64,000 nt of DNA from the NCBI GenBank assembly GCA_016287815.1, contig JAEEWW010000002.1, positions 1 through 64,000 on the forward strand, written 5' to 3'. The DNA comes from Treponema sp. (GTDB taxonomy: Bacteria; Spirochaetota; Spirochaetia; Treponematales; Treponemataceae). A program made the translations under genes and the position numbers. A model generated the notes under the pieces. It had not been told where the DNA came from and ran no database searches. It saw nothing but the letters and a program-made list of their open reading frames with translations. Positions 17,473-26,242 of the stretch are shown here, in pieces (position 1 is the stretch's first letter; each line of letters opens with the position of its first letter).

Positions 17473-19308
17473 TTGCTCCAGAAAATTCAAAAAATAGAGA
17501 ATAAGACAGTTGAATTATTAGTTGCACTTCTGGCCTGTCTCCCGCTGGCTGTAAAGATTCTTCAGGATTTTTTTCATGTAACGGTTTTAGATTCCGAAGC
17601 TGTTCTTGTAAATCTTATTTTTGTTTTTTCATGTTTTGCAGGAATTGTTACATATCAGAAAAATAAACACCTTAGCCTTGCTTCTTTATTGGATAACGCA
17701 CGACCTGAAGTAAAAAATGTCTTTTCAAAAATCAGGACTTTTGCAGTATGTACGGTTCTTACAGCTATTTTTTTTGATTCACTTTGTCAGCTTGTAAATC
17801 CTGTCCAGTTGCAAACTACAATATGGGGAATCCGCTTGCAGTATATTTTTGCTTTTTTGCCATTGTGCTACGGATGCCTTATTGTTTTTTCGTTCAAAGA
17901 AAACAAATTGTATGCGGTGCTGGGACTTGTTTTAGGAATCCTTATTTCTACCGGAACAATCGCAGGTGTTTTGTATTATGTTTTTAAATTAGAAAACACT
18001 TCGTTTTTATACTCAATAAGTGATGCCTGGATTTCTATTTCTGGAATTCTTATTCTGCCGCTTGTTTTGTTTTTTATAGCACTTGCATTTATTGGTGTGC
18101 CTCTTTTTATAGTAATTTCCGGAATAAGCTATATAGCATTTTCTCAGGCTGGTGGTTACGTTGATGTAATTCCTCTTGAAACATACCGTATTTTGACTGA
18201 CAACAGTGTTGCAGCTATTCCTTTGTTTACGATAGCAGGCTACATTCTTTCTAAAAGCAGTGCAGGTAAAAGATTTGTTGAATTGTTTGATGCGCTGTTC
18301 GGCTGGTTTAAGGGCGGAACGGTTGTAGCTTCTGTTTTAGTTATGGCATTCTTTTCAACTTTTACAGGGGTTTCCGGAGTTACGATTTTAGCCCTTGGTT
18401 CTTTGCTTTCATTTATACTTACGGGTTCCGGTTATAGTCAGGACAAGGCAGAATCCCTTGTTGTTTCATGTGGTGCGCTTGGTCTTCTTTTTCCACCGAG
18501 CGTAGCAATTATTGTTTTTGCAACTGTAAATTATTTTTCTGTTGATGTAATTCAGCTTTTTGTTGCTGCGCTTATCCCGGGACTTATAATGTCGCTTTCA
18601 ATGATTTTATTTGGAATTTTCTATGATAAAAGAAAAGTTCGTCCTGAGTTTTCGCTGAAAAAGATAATTCTTGCAGTAAAAAACAGTATCTGGGAACTTT
18701 TGCTTCCATGTATAATTTGTATCAGTTATTTTGCAGGATTCTTTGATTTATTTCAGGTTGCCTCTTTTGCGGTTTTGTATTCTTTCTGTATTGCAACTTT
18801 TATAAGAAAAGATTTTACGTTCAGCGAAGCCTGTACAATTATTGATGAAAGTGTTCCTGTTTCTGGCGGTGTTCTTTTTATCCTTGGTTCTGCCGTGGGG
18901 CTTTCTTATTTTATGCTGGATGCAGATGTCCCTGGAACTTTAACAGCGATAATTACATCGTATGTAACTAATAAATTTGTTTTTCTTATGCTTGTAAATA
19001 TCCTTCTGCTTATTGCAGGCTGCCTTATGGATATTTATTCTGCGATTCTAATAATTTCTCCGCTTCTTATTCCTCTGGCTGAATCATTTGGAATTTCTGC
19101 GGTTCAGACAGGTGTAATTTTCCTTATGAATCTTTCAATAGGATTTTTAACCCCGCCGATTGGAATGGATTTGTTTATTGCTTCTTACACGTTTAAAAAG
19201 CCGGTCGGAAAAATTATTCATGGAGTTCTGCCTTTCCTTTTAGTACAGTTTGCAGTCCTTCTTTTGATTACATATGTTCCTTGGTTTACATCTGTTCTTT
19301 TGCATTAG
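17473..19308 (+). CDS. tatQM: TRAP transporter fused small/large permease
   Basis: A 611-residue integral membrane protein. About the first 165 residues are a DctQ-like four-helix unit and the remainder a DctM-like large permease with motifs such as PLFTIAGYILSKSSAG and GLLFPPSVAIIVFA. The Q/M fusion is usual in treponemes. The chosen start is TTG at 17473, directly abutting the tatP stop, with GAGGTG 5 bases upstream. It uses the sodium or proton gradient to drive uptake together with TatP and TatT. Confidence 0.92.
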   Translation: MLQKIQKIENKTVELLVALLACLPLAVKILQDFFHVTVLDSEAVLVNLIFVFSCFAGIVTYQKNKHLSLASLLDNARPEVKNVFSKIRTFAVCTVLTAIFFDSLCQLVNPVQLQTTIWGIRLQYIFAFLPLCYGCLIVFSFKENKLYAVLGLVLGILISTGTIAGVLYYVFKLENTSFLYSISDAWISISGILILPLVLFFIALAFIGVPLFIVISGISYIAFSQAGGYVDVIPLETYRILTDNSVAAIPLFTIAGYILSKSSAGKRFVELFDALFGWFKGGTVVASVLVMAFFSTFTGVSGVTILALGSLLSFILTGSGYSQDKAESLVVSCGALGLLFPPSVAIIVFATVNYFSVDVIQLFVAALIPGLIMSLSMILFGIFYDKRKVRPEFSLKKIILAVKNSIWELLLPCIICISYFAGFFDLFQVASFAVLYSFCIATFIRKDFTFSEACTIIDESVPVSGGVLFILGSAVGLSYFMLDADVPGTLTAIITSYVTNKFVFLMLVNILLLIAGCLMDIYSAILIISPLLIPLAESFGISAVQTGVIFLMNLSIGFLTPPIGMDLFIASYTFKKPVGKIIHGVLPFLLVQFAVLLLITYVPWFTSVLLH

Positions 19309-19324
19309 GTATTTATAAAGAATT

Positions 19325-20686
19325 ATGATTAAAACGCACATCAGGTATATCTTTGCTTTTACTCTGCTGATTTCTGTCTTTTGTTTTTTTTCGTGTACTT
19401 CTTCTGCGGAAAAAAAAATAAGTAGAAAAGAAATTTTTACCAGAACTTCTGCAAGACTTGTTAATGATAAAATTCAGACAGAAAAAAAAGCACAGGAAAA
19501 TGCCGTCCGTGATTACGTTAAAAATTTACCGGTTGACCAGAAAATTTCCCAGCTATTCCTTGTAAATATAGTTGGTTGCGATAGTTTTATGCCTGTTGAA
19601 CATTCGGGTGCTCTGGAAGGAAACCCCGGCAAAGGCGAATATCTTGTTCCGGGCGGATGCCTGTTTTTTTCATATAATATTGCAGATACTCCTGAAAAGA
19701 TGCTTTCCTTTAATAAATCCATACGGGATTTTTGTCTTAAGCATAATATTGTTCCTCCTTATCTCGCAGTTGATCAGGAAGGCGGAAATGTAAACCGTCT
19801 GCGGCAGATTGCAGGTCCACTGCCATCTTCTGAGAAAGTTGCACAAAATTTTACTGTAGAAGAAGCTTACAGCCTTTATATGCTTCAGGCTGAACAGATG
19901 AAGGCTTTGGGCTTTAATTTAAATCTTGCGCCTGTTGTTGAAGTAAAAACTTCAGAAAATGCGGCTTTTTTAGGAAACAGAAGTTTTGGAACGCTTTCTG
20001 AAGTATTAACTTATGCACGTGCTGCCGTTAACGGGTATGAAAATTCCGGAATTGGTACGGTGTTAAAACACTTCCCCGGAAATACAAATACAGATCCTCA
20101 TACGGGGTTGCCGGAAATTTCCTGGAACGAAAAGCAGCTTGAAGAAAATGTAATGATTCCTTTTTTGGCTCTTTCGTCGATAAACAGTACAGGTATTTTG
20201 ATGTCGCATGCGCGACTTTCATTAAAAGACAGTAATACACCTGCATGCCTTTCTTCATATTGGGTAGATGAGGTCTTGCGTAAGCAGTTTGGCTATGAAG
20301 GTTTGATTTTTTCTGATGATATTTTTATGGCCGCTTTACAGGAAAATGGTTTTCCTCCAGAAAAAGCCTGTATAATGGCAATAGATTCTGGTGTTGACTG
20401 TATCATGCTTTCAGAAAAACGCTTTGCACCTGTTGCAAGAATTCTTTTGGAAAAAGCCGGAAAAGATTCTTCTTTTGCAGAAAAAATAGAAAATGCCGTT
20501 TTTCGTATTATAAACTGGAAGATTAAACAGAATATTCTTGAACTTTATACGAAGGATTCAAAATGGCTTATTCGTCCTGTAAAGTATGAAAATGATGAAC
20601 AATTGATGAATATGTATTCTGCGGCATTGTCAGAAAATATAGATTTGTACAGAAATGTTTTTAGTAAAATGCAGGCGGCAAACTGA
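19325..20686 (+). CDS. GH3 beta-N-acetylhexosaminidase-like lipoprotein
   Basis: A 453-residue glycoside hydrolase family 3 protein related to NagZ, which removes N-acetylglucosamine from muropeptides. It has a lipobox FFSC (C24), so it is probably an envelope lipoprotein rather than cytoplasmic like proteobacterial NagZ. The catalytic region shows VDQEGGNVNRL, KHFPGNTNTDPHTGLP and the Asp nucleophile in IFSDDIFMAAL. The NagZ His-dyad loop is altered from GHG..DSH to GNT..DPH. It follows tatQM by 16 bases and overlaps the next gene by one base. Confidence 0.85.
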   Translation: MIKTHIRYIFAFTLLISVFCFFSCTSSAEKKISRKEIFTRTSARLVNDKIQTEKKAQENAVRDYVKNLPVDQKISQLFLVNIVGCDSFMPVEHSGALEGNPGKGEYLVPGGCLFFSYNIADTPEKMLSFNKSIRDFCLKHNIVPPYLAVDQEGGNVNRLRQIAGPLPSSEKVAQNFTVEEAYSLYMLQAEQMKALGFNLNLAPVVEVKTSENAAFLGNRSFGTLSEVLTYARAAVNGYENSGIGTVLKHFPGNTNTDPHTGLPEISWNEKQLEENVMIPFLALSSINSTGILMSHARLSLKDSNTPACLSSYWVDEVLRKQFGYEGLIFSDDIFMAALQENGFPPEKACIMAIDSGVDCIMLSEKRFAPVARILLEKAGKDSSFAEKIENAVFRIINWKIKQNILELYTKDSKWLIRPVKYENDEQLMNMYSAALSENIDLYRNVFSKMQAAN

Positions 20687-21546
20687 TGGCAAAAACTGAA
20701 AAACTTCGCGGAAAAGAAGGCTTTGATAAATTTTATGAAAATCTGTTTGCCGGGCGCTGGGCTGATTTAAAAAAATCATTTTTTTCAGAAGTCTGCTATG
20801 CGCAATGGACTTGCGAAAATAAAAAGCCTTATTTTCTTGATACAGGAAGTGTTTTAGCTGCTTTAAATCTTCCTTTAAAAGGTGCAAAAAATATTCTGGA
20901 TTTATGTGCTGCGCCTGGCGGCAAAACACTGATTCTTGCTTCATTAATGGATGAAGATGCTATTTTAACTTCAAATGACCGTTCGCCAAATCGTAAACAA
21001 AGGCTTGTAAAAGTCTGCGATGAATCTCTTCCGCCTTCTGTACGCGAAAGGGTCACTGTTTCTTGCAGTGACGGTGCAAAATGGTGTACAAGACAGACTG
21101 AATGTTTCGACAGAATTCTTCTGGATGCACCATGTTCTTCAGAACGCCATGTTGCATTGGATTCTAAGTATCTTGATGAATGGACTCCTTCACGTATTAA
21201 GTCACTTTCTATGGAGCAATGGGCTCTTCTTTCTTCCGCATACCGAATGCTTGTTCCTGGCGGTTATCTTTTGTATTCAACCTGCGCCTTATCTCCTGCG
21301 GAAAATGACGAAGTCGTTTCCAGACTGTTTAAGAAATTTGATGATGTAAATGCTGTTTTTGAACAGATGACTGAACTTCCTGCGCTTTTGCAGGAAACAG
21401 CCGATAAAATTTCAGGTTTTACAGGTGGAATGCTTCCGGCACAGCTCCCTGGTGCTGAAAAAACAAAATATGGTTTTCATGTTTTGCCGGACAAACAGAA
21501 TGGGGCAGGACCTTTGTATTTTGCACTTATTCAAAAAAAACTGTAG
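20686..21546 (+). CDS. RNA 5-methylcytosine methyltransferase (RsmB/NSUN family)
   Basis: A 286-residue SAM methyltransferase. LDLCAAPGGKT binds SAM; DAPCSS (Cys near 149) and YSTCALSP (Cys near 200) are the two cysteines of m5C RNA methyltransferases. There is no N-terminal NusB-like domain, so it is shorter than RsmB, and the GFDKFYENLFAGRW lead-in resembles NSUN3/4-type enzymes. rRNA is the probable substrate, but the position is unknown. Its start overlaps the stop of the GH3 gene (TGATG). Confidence 0.85.
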   Translation: MAKTEKLRGKEGFDKFYENLFAGRWADLKKSFFSEVCYAQWTCENKKPYFLDTGSVLAALNLPLKGAKNILDLCAAPGGKTLILASLMDEDAILTSNDRSPNRKQRLVKVCDESLPPSVRERVTVSCSDGAKWCTRQTECFDRILLDAPCSSERHVALDSKYLDEWTPSRIKSLSMEQWALLSSAYRMLVPGGYLLYSTCALSPAENDEVVSRLFKKFDDVNAVFEQMTELPALLQETADKISGFTGGMLPAQLPGAEKTKYGFHVLPDKQNGAGPLYFALIQKKL

Positions 21547-21658
21547 CGGAGGAATGTGAAGATAAAACAAACAATAAAACAAAATGATAAAAACAACTAA
21601 TAGAACCAAATCGCCTTTAGAACAATACGAATATTATTTGATTTTATCAAAATAGCAA

Positions 21659-21687
21659 TTGCCTTTTTTTATCTTGCACTATATATT
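21659..21687 (+). promoter_or_regulatory. Promoter of GAF/HD-GYP gene, near-leaderless
   Basis: TTGCCT (21659-21664), 17-base spacer, TATATT (21682-21687), 8 bases to the ATG at 21696. No Shine-Dalgarno. Confidence 0.5.
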
Positions 21688-21695
21688 TCTACTAT

Positions 21696-22928
21696 ATGAA
21701 AAAGTATTCATTACAAGAAAAGCTACAAAATGTTTTAGAAGTTGCCAGACAAATTTCCTGTATAAATGATCTTGATGCTTTATTGGAGCACCTTTTAACT
21801 GAAGCAAGAAGTATTTCAAATGCGGATGCCGGTTCTATTTATATTGTTAAAGATGATAAAGTATGCATTAAATATGCACAGAATGATACTATTGCCAGTA
21901 GAATTCGTGGCGGGAAGCTGCCTTATACCTTTTTTTCTTATGATATTGATGATAAATCTATGGCAGGATATGCGGCTCTTACCGGAAAATCGGTTAACAT
22001 AGAAGACGCTTATAATCTTCCGCCTAGTGTTCCTTTTTCTTTTAATAAACAGACTGATGAAGCAACTTATTACAGAACAAAATCTGTATTTACTATGCCG
22101 TTAAAAGCGTATTCAGGCAGGGTACTGGGAGTTCTTCAGATAATAAATGCACAGGATGAAGACGGCAATGTAGTGCCGTTTGATTCGGATGCAGAAATGT
22201 TTCTGGAACAACTGGCTTCCAGTGCTACGCAGGTTTTTGAAAATGCCTATCTTTCTGACGAAATGATAAGCCGTATGCTTATGATGGCTGCGTTCCGGGA
22301 TCCTAAAGAAACATATCCTCATATTGAACGTGTTGCGCGTTTTGCTGTTGAAATTTATGACCGTTGGGCAGAAGAACATGGAGTTTCTGCAGAAGAGCAT
22401 TCTGCTTATCGTGATAATTTAAGAATTGCCGCTAAATTCCACGATGTCGGGAAGGTTGGAATTTCTGATTTAATCTTAAAAAAGACTTTTCCTCGTTTAG
22501 ACGAAAATGAACGCGCAATTATGAAAGGACATACTTTGATTGGTGCCCAGATGTTTATGAAAGGTACTACAGAAGCTGATAAAATGTCTTTTGATGTTGC
22601 TTTGCATCACCATGAACGCTGGGACGGTGGTTCCGGCGGTTATCCTGGAAAAGTTGATTTTTCTAAATTTGAACCTGGAATGCCGCTTCCGAAATTTGAA
22701 GCTTTAAAAGGCGAAGAAATTCCATTTTCAGCCCGAGTTGTGGCTGTTGCCGATGTTTTTGATGCATTATGCCATAGCCGCTCTTACAAAGCACCCTGGA
22801 AAGTTGAAGATGCTATTGAAGCTATAAAGGCTGATGCAGGACATCATTTTGATCCGGAAGTTGTAAAGAACTTTTTAGATGTAAAGACACGAATTCTTGC
22901 AATTCTGCGCCTGCATAATGATGAATAA
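21696..22928 (+). CDS. GAF - HD-GYP signalling protein
   Basis: A 410-residue cytoplasmic protein. A GAF sensor (about 12-175) precedes an HD-GYP-type domain with the metal-binding FHDVGK, HTLIGAQMF and HHHERWDGG motifs and the AVADVFDAL segment. HD-GYP enzymes usually hydrolyse cyclic di-GMP. Here the GYP loop reads DGGSGGYPG, and about 15 residues are inserted before LKGEEIPF, so activity may be altered. It has its own promoter and is convergent with the infC-zapA operon, leaving only 6 bp between stop codons. Confidence 0.85.
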   Translation: MKKYSLQEKLQNVLEVARQISCINDLDALLEHLLTEARSISNADAGSIYIVKDDKVCIKYAQNDTIASRIRGGKLPYTFFSYDIDDKSMAGYAALTGKSVNIEDAYNLPPSVPFSFNKQTDEATYYRTKSVFTMPLKAYSGRVLGVLQIINAQDEDGNVVPFDSDAEMFLEQLASSATQVFENAYLSDEMISRMLMMAAFRDPKETYPHIERVARFAVEIYDRWAEEHGVSAEEHSAYRDNLRIAAKFHDVGKVGISDLILKKTFPRLDENERAIMKGHTLIGAQMFMKGTTEADKMSFDVALHHHERWDGGSGGYPGKVDFSKFEPGMPLPKFEALKGEEIPFSARVVAVADVFDALCHSRSYKAPWKVEDAIEAIKADAGHHFDPEVVKNFLDVKTRILAILRLHNDE

Positions 22929-22934
22929 TTTTCG

Positions 22935-23411
22935 TCATTTATGTTTTAATGATTCGTTTCTTATAAGTGCATGTATCTGTTTATCAAAGCAGTTTGCAAA
23001 TTCTGAAAATTCTTTTTTACCGTAATAACTTTTTTTTGTTCCGCAAAGACCAATCTGGGCAAGCTGTAAATTAAAATCCCTTTCAGAAAGCCGCTGTTTT
23101 ATATTTTCTTTTGTATAAAGAGTACCGCGGTCATTCATTACGCAAATATTTTTGTTTACAAGCCTGTCTGCAAGTGGAATATCCCTTGTTACAACCAAAT
23201 CATTTTCTGAAACATTGTTTACGATGTAATCATCTGCTGCCTGACTTTCTTTATTGCAGATAATCATTTTAAAATTACTGTGTTTTTCGTCCTGCGGGAT
23301 TTCGTGATTTGCAACAAAAAATAGTTTTAGTGAAAGTTTTTCTGTATAAGAAACAAGGTACTGTCTTACGGTTTTCGGACAGGAATCTGCATCGATCCAG
23401 ACTGTAATCAT
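22935..23411 (-). CDS. YaiI/YqxD (UPF0178) family protein
   Basis: A 158-residue protein with the family hallmarks VWIDADSCPKTVRQ at the N-terminus and VVTRDIPLADRLV in the middle. These acidic clusters give the family a PIN/NYN-nuclease-like appearance, but its biochemical role is not established. It overlaps the zapA stop by 4 bases (ATGA), so it is the last gene of the infC-rpmI-rplT-coiled coil-zapA operon. Confidence 0.85.
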   Translation of the reverse strand: MITVWIDADSCPKTVRQYLVSYTEKLSLKLFFVANHEIPQDEKHSNFKMIICNKESQAADDYIVNNVSENDLVVTRDIPLADRLVNKNICVMNDRGTLYTKENIKQRLSERDFNLQLAQIGLCGTKKSYYGKKEFSEFANCFDKQIHALIRNESLKHK

Positions 23412-23710
23412 TGGCCTAATGCTTTGTCAATTTTTTGAATCATTTCAAGAGTAAGGCGTTCAGCTTCCTCATTTGAATCTATGTTTGTTTTTGTGTATTT
23501 TGCTATTTTAGATTTTTCTTTGTAAAGTTCGTCACAAATCATAAGTCCTGTTAGGATTGCTGTCTGCAACGGATTTTTTAATCCGGAAGTATTTTCAATT
23601 TCATCGGAAATTTTTTTATAATAATTTAAAAGGCGCTTAAGGTATTCGTCATCTTCTTTTGCCTGAATTGCAAAAGATGTTCCTAATAAATCAATTTTTA
23701 ATGCGCCCAT
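23408..23710 (-). CDS. zapA: Cell division protein ZapA-like
   Basis: A 100-residue protein with the ZapA pattern: a short N-terminal globular segment (KIDLLGTSFAIQA) followed by a helical region for dimerisation. ZapA bundles FtsZ filaments at the division ring. AAGGAA lies 7 bases before the ATG. It sits directly after a coiled-coil gene that may encode its ZapB-like partner, a pairing that fits the context. Confidence 0.75.
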   Translation of the reverse strand: MGALKIDLLGTSFAIQAKEDDEYLKRLLNYYKKISDEIENTSGLKNPLQTAILTGLMICDELYKEKSKIAKYTKTNIDSNEEAERLTLEMIQKIDKALGQ

Positions 23711-23734
23711 AGTGAACTTCCTTAAAAAAAGTTT

Positions 23735-24295
23735 CTAGAAAATATAAAACTGACCGTTGTCTTTGTCAGACTTTTCAGTATTATTTGGCTCCTGGGATGA
23801 ATTATCTTCAGAAATGTTATTTACAGCAGGTGCTGGCTGAGATTCAGGAATAACTGCTTCATTTACTGTGCTTTCAGTATTATTTTCTACTGTTTCCTGT
23901 GCTGCTGATGTTTGTAAATTGCCTGCAGGTGTTTCTGATGGAGCAGGGGAAAGTGAAGCAGAGACTTGTGCTGAAGGAGAAGCCTGTACGACACTTGTAT
24001 TCTGACCTGCGTTTATGTTTGCAGCAGTAGTTTGAATCTGCTGGTTAAGAGCGGCTGCTTTAAGAACAGAATGTTCTACTGAATTCAGCCGCTCCAAAGC
24101 TTTTAATATTCCTTCCTCGATCTTGTTTTGATCAGAAGAGAATGAAGAAAGCTGCTCCGTTTTCTCGGAAAGTGCTTTTGTGAGCTCGGAACATTTCATG
24201 CGCAGAGCATCATTTTCCTGATTCAGCTGTGCAATCTTCTGCACAGCGCTTTCAACCTTTTCTTCTAATAGTAAAACTTGATCGAGTGAAATCAT
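23735..24295 (-). CDS. Coiled-coil protein, possible ZapB-like division factor
   Basis: A 186-residue protein. Residues about 5-80 are a heptad-rich coiled coil (LLEEKVESAVQKIAQLNQEN and on). The rest is low complexity, rich in Ala, Ser, Pro, Glu and Asn, and ends in an aromatic tail NGQFYIF that could be a docking peptide. Its place between rplT and zapA suggests a division role like ZapB, but that is inference from context. Its ATG lies one base after the rplT stop, so translation is coupled. Confidence 0.6.
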   Translation of the reverse strand: MISLDQVLLLEEKVESAVQKIAQLNQENDALRMKCSELTKALSEKTEQLSSFSSDQNKIEEGILKALERLNSVEHSVLKAAALNQQIQTTAANINAGQNTSVVQASPSAQVSASLSPAPSETPAGNLQTSAAQETVENNTESTVNEAVIPESQPAPAVNNISEDNSSQEPNNTEKSDKDNGQFYIF

Positions 24296-24296
24296 A

Positions 24297-24656
24297 TTAT
24301 GCCTTTAATGCTTTTTTTGCAGCGTCTACAACAGCTTTGAAAGCAACCGGGTCTTCAATAGCCATGTTTGACAATGCTTTGCGGTTAAGCAAAATACCAG
24401 CTTTGTTTAATCCGTCGATAAAACGTGAATAGCTCAAACCTTCATCGCGAACTGCAGCGTTGATACGTGCAATCCACAACTGGCGGAAATTAGCTTTCTT
24501 ATCACGGCGGTCAACGTAAGCATGGTTCAAAGCTTTTGTAACAGCATCTTTTGCTGCTTTATAGTTTGTTGCGCGGCGTCCTCTAAAACCTGAAGCAAGT
24601 TTAAGAATCTTTACGCGGCGGTTCTTTCTTTTTGTTCCGTCTATTGCTCTTGACAT
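24297..24656 (-). CDS. rplT: 50S ribosomal protein L20
   Basis: A 119-residue basic protein with the L20 pattern ([34 protein letters not shown]). It binds 23S rRNA early in 50S assembly. In several bacteria L20 also represses the infC operon by binding its leader; whether that applies here is unknown. GAGGT lies 7 bases before the ATG. It is third in infC-rpmI-rplT. Confidence 0.97.
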   Translation of the reverse strand: MSRAIDGTKRKNRRVKILKLASGFRGRRATNYKAAKDAVTKALNHAYVDRRDKKANFRQLWIARINAAVRDEGLSYSRFIDGLNKAGILLNRKALSNMAIEDPVAFKAVVDAAKKALKA

Positions 24657-24669
24657 TCTTTATACCTCA

Positions 24670-24870
24670 TCAACCGTATGGCAGTATCTGCTTGCGAATC
24701 TTTCTTGCATCAGCTTCTGCAAGAATTCCTGTTGCACGCAACTGTCTTTTGCGTTTTGGTGAACGCTTTGTCAAAATATGACGAAGGTTCATTTTCTTGT
24801 ACTTTACTTTACCAGTACCTGTAAGTGAAAACCGTTTAGATCCGGATTTCTTTGTCTTCATCTTAGGCAT
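24670..24870 (-). CDS. rpmI: 50S ribosomal protein L35
   Basis: A 66-residue, very basic protein beginning MPKMKTKKSGSKRF, the standard L35 opening, with HILTKRSPKRKRQLR in the centre. It is a structural protein of the large subunit. GAGGT precedes the ATG. It lies 13 bases after infC and 13 before rplT, the conserved order. Confidence 0.97.
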   Translation of the reverse strand: MPKMKTKKSGSKRFSLTGTGKVKYKKMNLRHILTKRSPKRKRQLRATGILAEADARKIRKQILPYG

Positions 24871-24883
24871 CTTTCTACCTCAA

Positions 24884-25405
24884 TTAGTTTTTGGCTTTTC
24901 CTGAAATTGTCATTGACATAAACCTTCCGTCCATTGCGGCCGGTTTTTCAACAACATACGCCGAAGTAAGCCTGTTCAAAACTTCTTTCAGGACATCAAA
25001 ACCGAGTTCTGTATGGGCAAGTTCACGTCCGCGGAAACGGATTGTTACTTTTACCTTATTTCCCTCGTTTAAAAATTCCTGTATATGTTTGACTTTTGTA
25101 TCAAGGTCGCCTGTGCCGATTTTTGGCTGCATGCGGATTTCCTTGATTTTTAATACCTTCTGGTTTTTCTTGGAATCACGGAGCTTTTTTTCCTGTTCAA
25201 ACCGGTATTTGCCAAAATTAAGTATTTTACAAACGGGCGGATTTGCCGTTGGTGCCACTTCAACAAGGTCAAGGTCTTTTTCCTTAGCCATTCTAAGCGC
25301 TTCCAAAGTAGGAACAATCCCTTTCTGGTTGCCCTCATCGTCTATTAATCTGACCTCTCTAATACGGATCATTTCATTAACCCGCAATCCTTTTGTGTCT
25401 GCCAA
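24884..25405 (-). CDS. infC: Translation initiation factor IF-3
   Basis: A 173-residue IF-3 with both domains: the N-terminal part ([15 protein letters not shown]) and the C-terminal part ([26 protein letters not shown]). It binds the 30S subunit and proofreads start codons. The best start is TTG at 25405-25403, with a full AAGGAGG only 4 bases upstream; the next in-frame ATG would remove conserved N-terminal residues. infC is known for rare start codons used in autoregulation (AUU in E. coli), so this non-ATG start is meaningful. Confidence 0.95.
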   Translation of the reverse strand: MADTKGLRVNEMIRIREVRLIDDEGNQKGIVPTLEALRMAKEKDLDLVEVAPTANPPVCKILNFGKYRFEQEKKLRDSKKNQKVLKIKEIRMQPKIGTGDLDTKVKHIQEFLNEGNKVKVTIRFRGRELAHTELGFDVLKEVLNRLTSAYVVEKPAAMDGRFMSMTISGKAKN

Positions 25406-25501
25406 CTATCCTCCTTGAGAGCCCTGTTCTTACAGAACACTCGTAAAACACACATATAAAGCGTAGTTTCAAGTATAGCAGAAAATTAACTTGTGTGTAA
25501 A
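25406..25501 (-). promoter_or_regulatory. infC operon promoter and leader hairpin
   Basis: On the minus strand TTTACA (25501-25496), 18-base spacer, TATACT (25477-25472). The leader of about 60 bases holds the hairpin TGTTCT-GTA-AGAACA (25439-25425) and then the Shine-Dalgarno AAGGAGG (25416-25410). Repression by L20 or IF-3 through this leader is possible but not shown. Confidence 0.5.
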
Positions 25502-25574
25502 GATGATTGAAACGATTTCTGCGTGTTTAACATGCGGCATTTAATGCGTTTGCACTTGCCTGTATGAAGCCGTT

Positions 25575-26213
25575 ATGGTAAAAATAATTATGTTTCTTTT
25601 TCATGTTTTGATTCTTCCGGGAATTCTTTTAATTCCATGTTATTTTAGAAAATCGTATAAAGATATTGTTGTTCCTGCTTTTTTCGGTCTTTTTCTGGCC
25701 ATTATTTCTGCTTTATTTTATCATTTTTTTATATTTAAGCCTGAATATTTTGAATTTAATTTTTTAAAGATTATTCTTGGAATCTTTCTTAAAGGCTATG
25801 TTTTGCCTTTGGTTTTTACAGCTGCCGCTTACATGGTTTTTGTTAAAGGCGAATTAAAGAAAAAAATTAACAGCCTTTTTCCGCTTTGGATTTCGTTCTA
25901 TTCAATAATAATTCCGTTTTCGGTAATTTACGGCAAAACAGATTTTTCATTTTTTGAAGTTTTTCTAAGGCCGGTTCTTGCAGGTTGTCTTTTAATTCTT
26001 TTAAAAGGTTTTGCAATGATTATTGCCGCTTCTGGCTGTACTGAAAAAAAACGGATTGTTCTTGCCGGCTTTTTGATTTTTGCAAGCCTTTGCCTGTGTT
26101 CTCTTGTTGAAGCTTTATGGTTTGCAGGTTTTATCTGGCTTGTCTGGGCTTTGCCTTTTGCATTTACAGTTTTTTCTTCAGTAGTGTCCGTTTTAAAAAT
26201 TAAATCGTTGTAA
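25575..26213 (+). CDS. Multipass membrane protein, function unknown
   Basis: A 212-residue, strongly hydrophobic protein with six or seven predicted membrane segments (first near residues 4-20, last near 190-208) and short charged loops such as KGELKKK and CTEKKRIV. I recognise no family. It lies 29 bases upstream of the threonine aldolase gene on the same strand and may be co-transcribed with it. Its start region has no clear Shine-Dalgarno; a second ATG (M6) is possible. Confidence 0.6.
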   Translation: MVKIIMFLFHVLILPGILLIPCYFRKSYKDIVVPAFFGLFLAIISALFYHFFIFKPEYFEFNFLKIILGIFLKGYVLPLVFTAAAYMVFVKGELKKKINSLFPLWISFYSIIIPFSVIYGKTDFSFFEVFLRPVLAGCLLILLKGFAMIIAASGCTEKKRIVLAGFLIFASLCLCSLVEALWFAGFIWLVWALPFAFTVFSSVVSVLKIKSL

Positions 26214-26242
26214 ATTTATTAAATCTTTGTAAGAGGTTTTTT

